64,000 nt of DNA from Bin5 sp965221145 (lineage in GTDB: Bacteria > Chloroflexota > Anaerolineae > Caldilineales > Caldilineaceae). Position numbers and translations under genes: made by a program. The notes beneath the pieces are model-generated. The model searched no databases. It was not told the DNA's origin and saw only the letters and a list, made by a program, of their open reading frames with translations. The DNA is taken from assembly GCA_965221145.1 (NCBI GenBank), contig OZ244877.1, forward strand, positions 4,402,001 to 4,466,000. The letters run 5' to 3'. Shown piece by piece: positions 23,181-32,311 of this stretch (positions are counted from its first letter, which is position 1; each line of letters begins with the position of its first letter).

Positions 23181-23978
23181 TCAGAAGGCGACGTAACCGC
23201 CGCAGACGGGGATGCACTGGCCAGTGACGTAATCGGAGAGATCCGTGACCAGGAATTCGACAACCTTGGCGCAGTCTTCCGGCATGCCCAGCCGACCCAG
23301 GGGAATGTCTTGCAGCAATTGTTCCCGCACTTCCGGGCTATTGCGGCCTTGGGCCACGGCGCGGGAGGAGAGCACATACCCCGGCGCGATGCAGTTGACA
23401 TGGATGTTGTTCGGCCCCAATTCGGCGGCCAGGACGCGGGTGTAATGGATCACCCCGGCTTTGGCGACCTTGTAGGCCATGCCGCCGCCGTTGCGTCCGC
23501 TCCACAAGCCGGCCTGGGATGCCACGTTGACGATTTTGCCGCTGCGCGCCGCCTGCATATAGGGCGCGGCGGCCTGGCAGCAGAAGATCGTGCCGGTCAG
23601 GTTGATGTCGACGATGTAGCGGTAGTGATCCGGCGGCGCGGTGGCAGCGGTATGGTTAGGCGGCGGGTAGAGCATACCACCGGCGTTGTTGACGAGGACA
23701 TCGATCTGGCCGAACATGTCTACGGTCTGGCGCAGCATCGCCTCCGCCGCGGCCTTGTCGGTCACATCCGCCTCAATCCCCAGCGCGCGCCGGCCCAGAG
23801 CCTCCACTTCCGCGGCCACCGATTCGGCGTTGAGCGCTTCGTCATACTCCTGGGCTGCGTTCAGGTCGACGTCGTTGATCACCACATCCGCGCCCAACTT
23901 CGCCAGATGCAGAACATAGGCCCGGCCCAGACCCCGCGCCCCGCCGGTGACGAGCGCAACTTTGTTTGCGAGCTTCAT
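23181..23978 (-). CDS. SDR family oxidoreductase
   Basis: The 265-residue classical SDR has VALVTGGARGLGRAYVLHLAKLG for NAD(P) binding, VLVNNAGGML, the catalytic Ser in IVNVASQAG, and YKVAK as Tyr-x-x-x-Lys, ending VTGQCIPVCGG. FabG-like features mean the substrate could be a 3-oxoacyl compound or a sugar alcohol. It is followed on the same strand, after about 160 bp, by the amidohydrolase gene. Between them lies a GAGAAGAGAG...CCCTCTCCTC stretch that resembles the other low-complexity junctions. Confidence 0.88.
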   Translation of the reverse strand: MKLANKVALVTGGARGLGRAYVLHLAKLGADVVINDVDLNAAQEYDEALNAESVAAEVEALGRRALGIEADVTDKAAAEAMLRQTVDMFGQIDVLVNNAGGMLYPPPNHTAATAPPDHYRYIVDINLTGTIFCCQAAAPYMQAARSGKIVNVASQAGLWSGRNGGGMAYKVAKAGVIHYTRVLAAELGPNNIHVNCIAPGYVLSSRAVAQGRNSPEVREQLLQDIPLGRLGMPEDCAKVVEFLVTDLSDYVTGQCIPVCGGYVAF

Positions 23979-23990
23979 GGGACCCCCTCT

Positions 23991-24025
23991 TTATTGCGTG
24001 TTACGTATTGCGTATCCGGTTATTA
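23991..24025 (+). repeat. Heptamer tandem repeat (GTATTGC type)
   Basis: Units TTATTGC, GTGTTAC, GTATTGC, GTATCCG and GTTATTA lie in 7-bp register upstream of the SDR start. The rest of the 300-bp gap to hicA (24026-24276) shows no gene or clear motif. Confidence 0.6.
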
Positions 24026-24276
24026 TGGTGGCGCAAGAGCGCAAGGACGGCAAACGCTGTTATGATTCAAACCGGGAATCGGATGAGTCACGCCAATCAC
24101 GGTCGGCATTTGCATTTGGCTCAGACCGGGCCGGATGGGTAAGATAGACGTGCGTGTCTCGCTTTCTCTCACGCGGTCCGCAATGCAGAAAACACGAAAT
24201 TTCCATGTGAAAGCATATCATCTTGTGACTGGCGGCTGGCGGGATATGCGCTTGGGGAATGCGGTCAAGGTGGCGT

Positions 24277-24477
24277 ATGCCCAAAGTTAGAGAGGCCATT
24301 CGCTTGGTAGAGCAGGATGGATGGCGGCTTGTCCGTACTCGCGGCAGCCACCGACAATACCGTCACGACGACAAACCCGGAATCGTCACCGTTGCAGGCC
24401 ACCCCAGCGCAGACGTACCGAAAGGGACGTGGCTGAGCATTCTGAAGCAGGCAGGGCTGAGGGAGGGGAAGCAATGA
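24277..24477 (+). CDS. hicA: HicA-type mRNA interferase toxin
   Basis: The 66-residue protein is a typical HicA: MPKVREAIRLVEQDGWRLVRTRGSHRQYRHDDKPGIVTVAGHPSADVPKGTWLSILKQAGL. The dsRBD-like fold has the active His in RGSHRQYRH near residue 25. It would cleave mRNA in a ribosome-independent way until bound by HicB. The stop overlaps the next start (ATGA at 24474). The upstream GTG/ATG codons at 24259 add residues not found in the family. Confidence 0.92.
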   Translation: MPKVREAIRLVEQDGWRLVRTRGSHRQYRHDDKPGIVTVAGHPSADVPKGTWLSILKQAGLREGKQ

Positions 24478-24794
24478 AACTGGACTACGCGGTCGTATAC
24501 GAACGGACGCCCAACAACTACGGCGCCTATGCGCCCGAACTGCCCGGTTGCGTCGCCACTGGCAAGAGTTGGCAGGAGATTCAGACAATGATACGCGAGG
24601 CCATCGCCTTCCACATCGAGGGTTTGATAGCGGATGGCGACCCGGTTCCCAACCCACAGATGTCGCTTGGTGAAGCGATGGCCTACCACGTCACGAGCCT
24701 CTCCGACGCCGGGGAATCCGTTCCCGACCTGGAGACCACCTTCGGCATGGTCGAGGTTGAGATCGCCCGCCCAAAGGCAGCCGAAGTGAGTTGA
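24474..24794 (+). CDS. hicB: HicB-type antitoxin
   Basis: The 106-residue protein begins MKLDYAVVYERTPNNYGAYAPELPGCVATGKSWQEIQTMIREAIAFHIEGLIADGDPVPNP, the RNase H-like HicB domain that binds HicA. The C-terminal part lacks an obvious ribbon-helix-helix or HTH domain, although it is longer than the core and may contain a degenerate one. It is coupled to hicA by an ATGA overlap in the usual toxin-first order. Confidence 0.9.
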   Translation: MKLDYAVVYERTPNNYGAYAPELPGCVATGKSWQEIQTMIREAIAFHIEGLIADGDPVPNPQMSLGEAMAYHVTSLSDAGESVPDLETTFGMVEVEIARPKAAEVS

Positions 24795-24850
24795 CAGTGA
24801 GCAGGACGCAGGCGAGCAGCCACTGAAAACGCATCTGAAACTGTACATCC

Positions 24851-26446
24851 ATGCAACATGAAACCATCGCCGTGCTGGACTACGGCAGCCAATACAGCCA
24901 GTTGATCTGCCGCCGCGTGCGGGAGGCCAACGTCTACGCGGAGATGATCCCCTGGGAGCGCGCTGCAGAGCAGTTGTCGCGGGTCAATCTGAAGGGCATC
25001 ATCCTTTCGGGCGGACCGGCCAGTGTCTATGAAGCGGGCGCGCCGACGCTGCCGGCCGCCGTGCTGGAAAGCGGCGTGCCGGTGTTGGGCATCTGCTACG
25101 GCCTGCAACTGCTGGCGCACACGCTGGGCGGCTACGTCGCGCCCAGCACAATGCGCGAATACGGCGCGGCGCAGATCGAGGTGACGCAGGAGAACGGCCT
25201 CTTTGCCGGACAGGCGCCCGAACAACAGGTGTGGATGAGTCACGGCGACCGGGTGGAGCGGCTGCCGTCGGGCTTCGAGACCGTCGCCCGCAGCGGGAAT
25301 TCGCCGTGCGCGGCGATCGCCGACGAGGAACGTTCGCTCTACGGGCTTCAGTTTCACCCGGAGGTGGTCCACACGCCCAATGGCTTTCAGTTGCTGCAGA
25401 ACTTCGTGCGCCGAATCTGCGGCTGCACGGGGGACTGGACATCCGGCAACTTCATTCAGGAGTGCGTTGCACAGATCCGGGCGCAGGTCGGGCTGGATGA
25501 CCGGGTGGTCTGCGGGCTGAGCGGCGGCGTGGACAGCGCGGTGGCGGCGACGCTTGTCCACCGCGCCATCGGCGAGCGGCTCACCTGCATTTTCGTGGAT
25601 CACGGGCTGTTGCGCGCGGGCGAAGCGGCACAGGTGGTGGAGACGTTCGAGCGGCACCAGGGCATGCGGCTGGTGGCGGTGGACGCCAAGGAGGCCTTCT
25701 TGAGCGACCTGGCCGACGTGACCGATCCGGAGGTGAAGCGCAAGCGGATCGGCGCGCGCTTCGTGCGCGTTTTCGAGGAGGAGACGGAGCGGCTGTTGGA
25801 GGAGAGAGAGAAAGCCGTCGCTGATCGCTCATCGCGTAAGGTTTTTCTGGCGCAAGGGACGCTCTACCCTGATGTGATCGAATCAGGGGGCGCCCTCCGG
25901 GCCAGTGAGGACTCGCACACTGCGCGCACGATCAAGACGCACCACAATGTGGGCGGCCTGCCGGACGACATGACGTTTGAGCTGATCGAGCCGCTGCGGA
26001 TGCTGTTCAAGGACGAGGTGCGCCGCATCGGGGAGACGCTGGGCCTGCCGGAGGAGATCGTCTGGCGGCACCCGTTCCCAGGGCCGGGGCTGGGCATCCG
26101 CATCCTGGGCGAGGTGACGTGGGAGAGATTGGAGATGCTGCGCCATGCCGATCGCATCTTCCTCGAAGAGTTGCGCGCCGCGGACCTCTACCGGCAGACG
26201 AGCCAGGTCTTTGCCGTGCTGCTGCCTGTGCAGAGCGTCGGCGTGATGGGAGACGGACGCACCTATGCCAACGTGGTCGCGCTGCGGGCCGTCACGACCG
26301 ACGACTTCATGACCGCCGACTGGGCGCAGCTGCCCTATGCGCTACTGGCGCAGGTCAGCAGCCGCATCGTCAATGAGGTAGACGGGGTCAACCGGGTGGT
26401 GTATGATATTTCGAGCAAGCCCCCCGCCACGATCGAGTGGGAATAG
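24851..26446 (+). CDS. guaA: GMP synthase (glutamine-hydrolysing)
   Basis: The 531-residue enzyme converts XMP to GMP. The class I glutamine amidotransferase domain has the nucleophile Cys in GICYGLQLL near residue 82 and the His-Glu pair in LQFHPEVVHTP. The ATP-pyrophosphatase domain starts with the PP-loop CGLSGGVDSAVAA near residue 220, and the dimerisation domain ends VNRVVYDISSKPPATIEWE, the canonical C-terminus. Residues about 318-331 (EEREKAVADRSSRKV) before FLAQGTLYPDVIES are longer than usual. They are encoded by a stretch with 7-bp period (TGATCGC, TCATCGC), so a repeat insertion in a loop is likely. It is a single-copy housekeeping gene here. Confidence 0.97.
   Translation: MQHETIAVLDYGSQYSQLICRRVREANVYAEMIPWERAAEQLSRVNLKGIILSGGPASVYEAGAPTLPAAVLESGVPVLGICYGLQLLAHTLGGYVAPSTMREYGAAQIEVTQENGLFAGQAPEQQVWMSHGDRVERLPSGFETVARSGNSPCAAIADEERSLYGLQFHPEVVHTPNGFQLLQNFVRRICGCTGDWTSGNFIQECVAQIRAQVGLDDRVVCGLSGGVDSAVAATLVHRAIGERLTCIFVDHGLLRAGEAAQVVETFERHQGMRLVAVDAKEAFLSDLADVTDPEVKRKRIGARFVRVFEEETERLLEEREKAVADRSSRKVFLAQGTLYPDVIESGGALRASEDSHTARTIKTHHNVGGLPDDMTFELIEPLRMLFKDEVRRIGETLGLPEEIVWRHPFPGPGLGIRILGEVTWERLEMLRHADRIFLEELRAADLYRQTSQVFAVLLPVQSVGVMGDGRTYANVVALRAVTTDDFMTADWAQLPYALLAQVSSRIVNEVDGVNRVVYDISSKPPATIEWE
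25803..25840 (+). repeat. Possible heptamer repeat inside guaA
   Basis: A purine-rich run followed by CCGTCGC, TGATCGC, TCATCGC in 7-bp register encodes the extra loop before the conserved FLAQGTLYP of GMP synthase. The reading frame is kept. Confidence 0.4.
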
Positions 26447-26512
26447 AGGCGCTGGCGCGTGGCGGATAGGCGCTATCCACGCGGCGATTACACTGGTCAG
26501 TGGCCACCGAAT

Positions 26513-27760
26513 ATGATACACACTCTCAAGAGATGGGTTTGGATCGCAGCGGTCGCCGCTTTTAGCTGGGGGGAAGGCGCCTACGCTTACTTCAATCGGG
26601 GCACTGCCAAGTTCAAGCGTGGTCAATACCAGGAGGCGATCGCCGACTTTGACCAGGCCCTCCGGCTGCAACCAGACGACGCTGACGCCTACGTCAATCG
26701 GGGCGCAGCCAAAGACAGACTTGGTCAATGTCAGGAGGCGATCGCCGACTTTGACCAGGCCCTCCAACTGCAGCCGGACAATTCCCACGCCTACTATGCT
26801 CGCGGCATCGTCAGGGCCAAACTTGAACAATACGAGGACGCCATCGGCGATTTTGATCAGGCACTACGTCTGCAGCCCGGCTACGCTGACGCTTACTGCG
26901 ATCGGGGCACTGCCAAGTTCAAGCGTGGTCAATACCAGGAGGCGATCGCCGACTCTGACCAAGCCATCCGTCTGCAGCCCGACAGCGCCAGCGCCTACAT
27001 CAATCGGGGCATCACCAAAGCCAGACTTGGTCAATACGAGGAGGCCTTCGCCGACTTTGACCAGGGCCTCCGACTGCAGTCGGACAATGCTCACGCCTAC
27101 TACAACCGGGGTGTAGCCAATTTCGAGCTTGGTCAACACGAGAAGGCTATCGCCGACTTTGATCAGGCCATCGGCTTGCAGCCTGACTACGCCCTCGCCT
27201 ACTTCAATCGGGGCTATGTCAAGTTCGAGCTTGGTCAATACGTGGAGGCGATGACCGACTTTGACCAGGCCATCCACCTGCAGCCCGACAGCGCCAGCGC
27301 CTACATCAATCGGGGCGTCAACAAAGCCAAACTTAGTCAATACGAGGAGGCGAGCGCCGACTTTGACCAAGCCCTCCAATTGCAGCCCGACAGCGCCAAC
27401 GCCTACTATAACCGGGGCGTAGCCAAGTCCGATTTTGGTCAATGCGAGGAGGCCCTCGCCGACTTTGACCAAGCCCTCAGGTTGCAACCCGACAACGTCC
27501 GCACCTATGTCAACCGGGGCCTTGCTAAGTTCCATCTTGGTCAACGCCAAGAGGCTATCGCCGATTTTGACCAGGCCCTACTGCTCCGGCCCGACGATGC
27601 CGACGCCCACACCAATCGGGGAGTTGCCAAGGCCATTTTTGATCAATACCAGAACGCCGTCGCGGATTTGAAAGCCGCTTTGGAATTGGCGCAGGAGGCC
27701 GGCGACAGCGACTTCGTAACCGAACTTGAACGGCTGATTCAGGAATTTGAACAACAGTAA
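26513..27760 (+). CDS. Tetratricopeptide repeat protein, 11 tandem TPRs
   Basis: The 415-residue protein consists of a short N-terminal hydrophobic segment (VWIAAVAAFSWG), which may be a signal or anchor, and eleven consecutive 34-residue TPR units of the form AYxNRGxAKxxLGQYxEAIADFDQALxLQPDxA. DNA units of 102 bp are strikingly similar to one another, so the array grew by recent tandem duplication. TPR arrays act as protein-protein scaffolds. The partner is not apparent; the next gene is a secreted serine hydrolase. The ATG at 26513 was preferred because it starts just before the hydrophobic segment. Confidence 0.9.
   Translation: MIHTLKRWVWIAAVAAFSWGEGAYAYFNRGTAKFKRGQYQEAIADFDQALRLQPDDADAYVNRGAAKDRLGQCQEAIADFDQALQLQPDNSHAYYARGIVRAKLEQYEDAIGDFDQALRLQPGYADAYCDRGTAKFKRGQYQEAIADSDQAIRLQPDSASAYINRGITKARLGQYEEAFADFDQGLRLQSDNAHAYYNRGVANFELGQHEKAIADFDQAIGLQPDYALAYFNRGYVKFELGQYVEAMTDFDQAIHLQPDSASAYINRGVNKAKLSQYEEASADFDQALQLQPDSANAYYNRGVAKSDFGQCEEALADFDQALRLQPDNVRTYVNRGLAKFHLGQRQEAIADFDQALLLRPDDADAHTNRGVAKAIFDQYQNAVADLKAALELAQEAGDSDFVTELERLIQEFEQQ
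26577..27698 (+). repeat. 102-bp tandem repeat array encoding TPRs
   Basis: Eleven 102-bp units, each beginning near a GCCTAC codon pair and containing GACTTTGACCAGGC, lie head to tail. Units 1 and 4 share long identical stretches (for example GTGGTCAATACCAGGAGGCG), which indicates recent duplication or gene conversion. Confidence 0.85.
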
Positions 27761-27781
27761 AAATCACTCGAAACAAATAAA

Positions 27782-29401
27782 ATGGCCGGATTCCTGCGCT
27801 TCGCCCTTCCTCTCATCGCCTTCCTCTCCATCTTCCCGCTGTATACGCGCTATAAGGCCGCGGCCGCGCCAATCCCGCCGGGGGTGCATCTCGCCAACCT
27901 GGAACTCAGCCATCTGAAGGATCCCGCGCAGATCGAAGCCGCCATCGTCGCCAGCCTGGGCCAGCCGATCGCGGTCTACTACGACGACACGCGCCTGGTG
28001 CTGCGCCCGCAGGAGGTGGACTTTGAGGTCGACACAGCGGCGATGCTGTCGGAGGCGCAGCAGTACCTGGACGGGCCGGATTTTGTCGATATCGCCCTGC
28101 GCAAGTTGGCCGGCATCCCCCAGCGCCGCAGGAATATCGCGGCACGCTACAGCTTTGACGCGCAGAAACTGGCGACCTGGCTGATGCAGGTGGGCGAAGA
28201 GTTGGATCATCCGCCCCAGCCGGGCCGCGTGCTGCCGCCGCAGTGGGCGTGGCGGGAGGGGCGAGGCGCAAGTGAAGAGGGGCGGGAAGCGTTCACGCCA
28301 TACTCGACGCTACCGGCCACTTTTGTGGGCGCGGCCCAGCGCAGTTGGCAGTGGACATCCGGCACGGTGGGGCAGACGCTGCTGCTCGAGGAGAGCGCGC
28401 AGTCGATCCTCGACGCGCTCAGCAGCATAGACGCGCGCACGGCCTATCTGGCGCTGCACGAGTCGCCGCCGCCGCCGTTGTCGATGGATGTGTTGGGCCG
28501 TGAACTGAACGCATACACATCCGACTTCCCCGGTTTCGCCGCCATCTACGTGCAGGACCTGACGACCGGTGAAGAGGCCACCGTCGATGTGGATGTGGCC
28601 TTCTCCGGCATGTCGACGCTGAAAATCGCGATCGTCAGCGAAGCCTTCCGCCAGTTGAGCGACTTTGAGAACGAGACCGTGGGCCAGTGGATCGACTATG
28701 CGCTGGGAGAGAGCAACAATGACGCGGCCAACCGGCTGCTGCAATGGGTCGGTGACGGCGACATCTATGCCGGTGGACGACGGGTGACGGAGATGATGCG
28801 CGCCCTGGGCTTTACGAATTCATTTATCCAGACCGGTTACGACGATAAATCGATCATCAGCCAGATCCCGACAGCGGCCAACAGCCGCACAGACTGGAAT
28901 ACGAACCCGGATACGCATCTGCAATCCACGCCCGCGGAGCTGGGACGTCTGCTGGCGGAGATCTACCGCTGCCAGGCGGGGGAGGGGCTGCTTCTCGACA
29001 CCTTCGGCGGCGAGATCACGCCGGAAGAGTGCGGGGCGATTCTCTTTTATGTCAGCCATGACGAGTTCAGCGAGATGGTGTGGGGCGGGCTGCCGCGCCC
29101 GGAGACGAGTTGGATCATCCACAAACACGGCTTTGTCAACGAGGCGCACTCCGATCTCGCGCTGGTCTGGGGGCCGAGCGGACCGTATGTCATTGCGGTC
29201 TATCTGTGGCGCGCCGGCTGGATGGACTGGCCGACCAGCAACCGCACGATGAAGGAGGTCAGCCGCATCGTATGGAACTTTTTTGCCGACAAATCGACGC
29301 GCGAAGGGATTGAAGCGCCGCCGCCGCTGACGCTATCACCGCCGCCCAACTACGTTCCCGTGAACGCCTATAGCAGCCGCGCCGCGCTCAGTGGCCAGTG
29401 A
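27782..29401 (+). CDS. Exported serine hydrolase (class A beta-lactamase-like fold)
   Basis: The 539-residue protein has an N-terminal hydrophobic export signal/anchor (FLRFALPLIAFLSIFPLYT). Next comes a PG_binding_4/VanW-like domain (PPGVHLANLELSHLKD...RLVLRPQEVDFEVD), then a penicillin-binding-like hydrolase domain. The Ser-x-x-Lys motif is STLK in FSGMSTLKIAIVSEAF, the second motif resembles SNND in YALGESNNDAANRLL, and the third is a KHG-like KHGFVNEAHSDLALVWG. This fits a cell-wall-acting or beta-lactamase-like hydrolase acting outside the membrane. A Gly/Glu/Arg-rich insert (REGRGASEEGREAF, about residues 158-171) looks like an in-frame low-complexity insertion. The C-terminus (ALSGQ) is encoded by heptamer repeat. 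Confidence 0.82.
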   Translation: MAGFLRFALPLIAFLSIFPLYTRYKAAAAPIPPGVHLANLELSHLKDPAQIEAAIVASLGQPIAVYYDDTRLVLRPQEVDFEVDTAAMLSEAQQYLDGPDFVDIALRKLAGIPQRRRNIAARYSFDAQKLATWLMQVGEELDHPPQPGRVLPPQWAWREGRGASEEGREAFTPYSTLPATFVGAAQRSWQWTSGTVGQTLLLEESAQSILDALSSIDARTAYLALHESPPPPLSMDVLGRELNAYTSDFPGFAAIYVQDLTTGEEATVDVDVAFSGMSTLKIAIVSEAFRQLSDFENETVGQWIDYALGESNNDAANRLLQWVGDGDIYAGGRRVTEMMRALGFTNSFIQTGYDDKSIISQIPTAANSRTDWNTNPDTHLQSTPAELGRLLAEIYRCQAGEGLLLDTFGGEITPEECGAILFYVSHDEFSEMVWGGLPRPETSWIIHKHGFVNEAHSDLALVWGPSGPYVIAVYLWRAGWMDWPTSNRTMKEVSRIVWNFFADKSTREGIEAPPPLTLSPPPNYVPVNAYSSRAALSGQ

Positions 29402-29435
29402 AAGAGCAGGGGCTAGTGGTCAGTGGATAGTGGCC
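29390..29435 (+). repeat. Heptamer tandem repeat (AGTGGNN type)
   Basis: AGTGGCC and AGTGAAA overlap the end of the serine hydrolase gene, and AGTGGTC, AGTGGAT, AGTGGCC follow in register at 29415-29435. Confidence 0.75.
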
Positions 29436-29481
29436 GGTAACTGCACTGCTGCCTGAGTACGAAACTGTGAGGACTGTGTTC

Positions 29482-30126
29482 ATGTCTAATCGATCCGGAG
29501 AGACGCTCGCCGACGTGATTGGTGAGATCACGCAACAGATGGAGGCGATCAGCCAGTTGCGCGATGGCACGCTCAGCCGCAGCCGCAGCCTGATCCGGGA
29601 CTGCGCGCACTGCATTCGCGCCATGCACCGGCATGAACTGGCCAGGGCGGAGGAGATGCTGGCCTTGATCCGCCGCGACGCGCAGGAGATGGTCGGACCG
29701 CTGGCCGACTTCCCGGACCTGTATCATACCGGCTATACGCAGGACGCGTTGAAGGAGTTGGTCGAGGCCCATCTGCTCTACGCCTTTATCACCGATGGCC
29801 GATTGGCGACGCCGGACGAGCTGGCGGTCACGGGGGCGACCTACCTGAAAGGGCTGACCGAGGCCGCGACCGAGATGCGCCGCTTCGCCCTGGATCTGAT
29901 GCGCCAGGACCGGGTGGAGGAGGCCGCGCCGTTTTTGACGATGATGGACGAGATCTACTCGCTGCTGGTGACGGTCGATTTCGCGGATGCGATCACCGGG
30001 GGGCTGCGGCGGCAGACCGATGTCCTGCGGGGCGTTCTGGAGCGCACGCGCGGCGACCTGACGACGGCGATGCGCCAGGAGACGATGCGGGCCGCGCTGC
30101 GCCGGGTCGAGGAACGCCTAGGGTAA
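29482..30126 (+). CDS. Translin family protein
   Basis: The 214-residue, all-helical protein resembles translin/TRAX relatives found in archaea and Chloroflexi: MSNRSGETLADVIGEITQQMEAISQLRDGTLSRSRSLIRDCAHCIRAMHRHELARAEEMLALIRRDAQEM, then VEAHLLYAFITDGRLATPDELAVTGATYLKGLTEAATEMRRFALDLMR, where the acidic helices correspond to the RNA/DNA-binding octamer core. Eukaryotic translin is an RNA-binding endonuclease subunit; bacterial roles are unknown. The ATG at 29482 has GAGGA upstream. The downstream gene starts 17 bp later and probably shares the transcript. Confidence 0.75.
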   Translation: MSNRSGETLADVIGEITQQMEAISQLRDGTLSRSRSLIRDCAHCIRAMHRHELARAEEMLALIRRDAQEMVGPLADFPDLYHTGYTQDALKELVEAHLLYAFITDGRLATPDELAVTGATYLKGLTEAATEMRRFALDLMRQDRVEEAAPFLTMMDEIYSLLVTVDFADAITGGLRRQTDVLRGVLERTRGDLTTAMRQETMRAALRRVEERLG

Positions 30127-30143
30127 CGAAAACTTTCATCGGC

Positions 30144-30398
30144 ATGAAGAAAGATCGTTCTTACGTCCGTGCCAGCGATATTGGCCAGTGGAATTTCTGC
30201 CATCGCGCCTGGTGGCTGGCGCAGGTGCAGAAGGCGCGGCACGAACGCCCGGAGAGGCTGGATTGGGGCGAACAGTCCCATGCGGCGCACGGGCGGCGCA
30301 CGGCGCGGGCGCAATGGCTGCGGAAGAGCGGGCTTGCGCTCGTGGCCGGTGGCCTGATTCTGCTGGGATTGCTGCTGTTGGTGCAGTTGTGGCTGTGA
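30144..30398 (+). CDS. Small C-terminally anchored protein with Cas4-like N-terminal motif
   Basis: The 84-residue protein begins MKKDRSYVRASDIGQWNFCHRAWWLAQVQ, which is like the first segment of Cas4/PD-(D/E)XK nucleases (the S-x-I-x-x-x-x-x-C-x-R part), then has an HGR-rich linker and one transmembrane helix (SGLALVAGGLILLGLLLLVQLWL). The nuclease core is absent, so it cannot be a nuclease. It may be a small membrane protein conserved with the translin-like gene. The function is unknown. Confidence 0.55.
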   Translation: MKKDRSYVRASDIGQWNFCHRAWWLAQVQKARHERPERLDWGEQSHAAHGRRTARAQWLRKSGLALVAGGLILLGLLLLVQLWL

Positions 30399-30481
30399 CG
30401 AGCGGAGGGCAATCACAGAAATTACTTGCCCTGGTCACCAAGTAGGTAGGGCCGTAGAGCCCTATATCTTCGGCATAGTCC

Positions 30482-31734
30482 CAGGTCGATTGCATCTAAA
30501 TTGGACGAAAATGTTGTCATGTTCCGATTGAAGAAGAAGCTGATAGGATAGTGAGTTCACCACCTGAAAGCGGGAGGGAACTCATGACGGAGTTGGAGGC
30601 AACTTCACTGGCTGAGCATTTTGCGGAATTGGAAGACCCCCGAATCGAACGGACGAAGCTTCATCAACTGAGCGATATTCTGGTGATAACCGTATGCGCA
30701 GTCATCTGTGGAGCGGACAACTGGGTCGAAGTAGAGGAATTTGGGCGTGCCAGACAAGAGGGGCTGGCACAGATGTTGGGATTGCCGAATGGGATACCAT
30801 CGCATGACACCTTCGGGCGGGTCTTTGCACTGCTGGATGTGGCGCAGGTTGAGGCCTGTTTTCTGAATTGGGTACAGGAACTGCATCAGCTGACAAAGGG
30901 ACAACTGCTGGCGATAGATGGGAAAGCGGTGCGTCGTTCGCATGATCAAGCACAACAGAAGAGGCCGTTGCATTTAGTCAGTGTCTGGGCAGCGGCCAAT
31001 CGCGTGGAGCTGGCGCAGACAGAGGTGGATGCAGAGGGGAATGAGATAAGCGCCATACCCGAATTGTTGCAGATGCTGGAGGTGTCTGGCTGTATCGTTA
31101 CGATCGATGCCATAGGCTGTCAGAAATCGATTGTGCAGTTGCTGACCGAGGGGGGGCTGACTATGTTCTGGCGCTGAAAAGGAATCAAGCCCAATTGCAT
31201 GATGATGTCGAGGAGATGTTCAGAAGTGAACGGGAACGCGAATTCGTGCATCTGCCCCACGACTACCACCAGACCGTCGAGAAGGACCACGGTCGCATTG
31301 AACTCCGTCGCTGCTGGGCCACCGCAGCCCCTGAATTCCTCGACTACATGAACCCGGATGAGGAATGGACCCAACTCCAGAGTCTGGTCATGGTCGAATG
31401 CGAACGACGTTTACCTGACCATTCCTCCTGTGAAACGAGATACTTCACCTCCAGTCTGCCCCCCGATGCCAAACAACTCTTGGCTGCCACGCGTGGACAC
31501 TGGGACATTGAAAATTCGGTCCACTGGGTCTTGGATGTCGCCTTTCGCGAAGACGAAAGCCGCATACGACAAGGTCATGCACAACATAATTTCGCTATCG
31601 TACGCCGTATGGCCCTGAATCTCCTGCGCCATGAGAAAACCGCTAAAGTCGGCATCGCTGCCAAACGCAAACGTGCGGGCTGGAATCAGGAATATCTTCT
31701 CAAGGTGCTTCAATCTTAAGATGCGATTGCCCTG
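30482..31734 (+). mobile_element. ISAs1-family insertion sequence
   Basis: The left end reads CAGGTCGATTGCATCT from 30482 and the right end, in reverse complement from 31734, reads CAGGGCAATCGCATCT. These inverted repeats of about 20 bp are typical of the ISAs1/H-repeat group. The element is 1253 bp. No convincing target duplication was seen in the flanks. Confidence 0.8.
30584..31719 (+). pseudogene. ISAs1 family transposase, frameshifted at a G7 run
   Basis: The first frame (30584-31177) encodes the DDE_Tnp_1-associated N-terminus (AEHFAELEDPRIERTKLHQLSDILVITVCAVICGADNW) and the start of the catalytic domain (LLAIDGKAVRRSHDQ, IVTIDAIGCQKSIV). The second frame (to 31719) continues LHDDVEEMF..., RGHWDIENSVHWVLDVAFREDESRIRQGHAQHN, where the final Glu lies, and ends LLKVLQS. 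At 31150-31156 there are seven G; eight would restore TEGGADYVLALKRNQAQLH. Either the gene is broken, slips by -1 at the G run, or the base is a sequencing undercall. Confidence 0.82.
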
Positions 31735-32282
31735 AGGAGTATGGGCAGTTCCTTGCCGCGTCAGCGCATCCATAGGCTTGCACGCATGTATAGTAGCAGA
31801 GGGTAGAACGAATTTCGGAAAATCCATGGCCGCTCTGTTCCAAAAACGAGAGAAAAGGGCGTCGGTAGTCGCACTACCAAGAAGGAGTCCACGGCTTTTG
31901 AGCCATAGATACAGCCCATAAGCTTGACGCGGCTCTTGCAAAGGGACTCAGACTAGGAGTCGTTGACATTTCTTTGAGACAGGCAAAATCCGAGCGCTCA
32001 AGTGCGAGATTGACAGGAAATCGATCTTTCCGCAGATCTTTTTGGCTGAATCTGCAAGAAAATAAGCATATTCTGCTATAGATCGCGCTGCCGTAGGCTA
32101 TAAACGTTTTGCTTTTGCCGTTCTTCTGAACTCATCTTACAAACGTCAACGGAACCTAAATGGACCCACGATCTTTTAGCCATGGATATGCGATAAGTTG
32201 TCGCATATCGGGGTACTTTTGGCGGCTTCAACTGAGCCATGACCTTTCAACAATGGATACTCTGGCAGACCCGGATAAGAAT
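31735..32282. other. Non-coding stretch after ISAs1
   Basis: About 550 bp without a convincing gene and with lower GC than the surroundings. A minus-strand open reading frame enters it from the ISAs1 element (to 31941; GLYLWLKSRGLLLGSATTDALFSRFWNRA...), but its second half is the antisense of the transposase and I do not trust it. A TTGACA hexamer at 31963-31968 has no good partner hexamer. Confidence 0.4.
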
Positions 32283-32311
32283 CGGTCTATCCCCGCGTGT
32301 GCGGGGGAACC
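32283..32311 (+). CRISPR. Solitary type I-E-like CRISPR repeat
   Basis: The 29-bp segment has the length and sequence pattern of subtype I-E repeats: CGGTCTATCCCCGCG, a short centre, then GCGGGGGAACC. Its reverse strand starts GGTTCCCCCGC and ends GGGGATAGACCG. The arms CCCCGCG/CGCGGGG-like pair as a hairpin. No second repeat occurs 61 bp on either side and no cas gene is in the window, so this is an orphan or the remnant of an array. Confidence 0.6.

Noticed and set aside
31411..31941. Minus-strand open frame next to ISAs1
   Set aside because: Half of it is antisense to the transposase and no family resemblance was seen.
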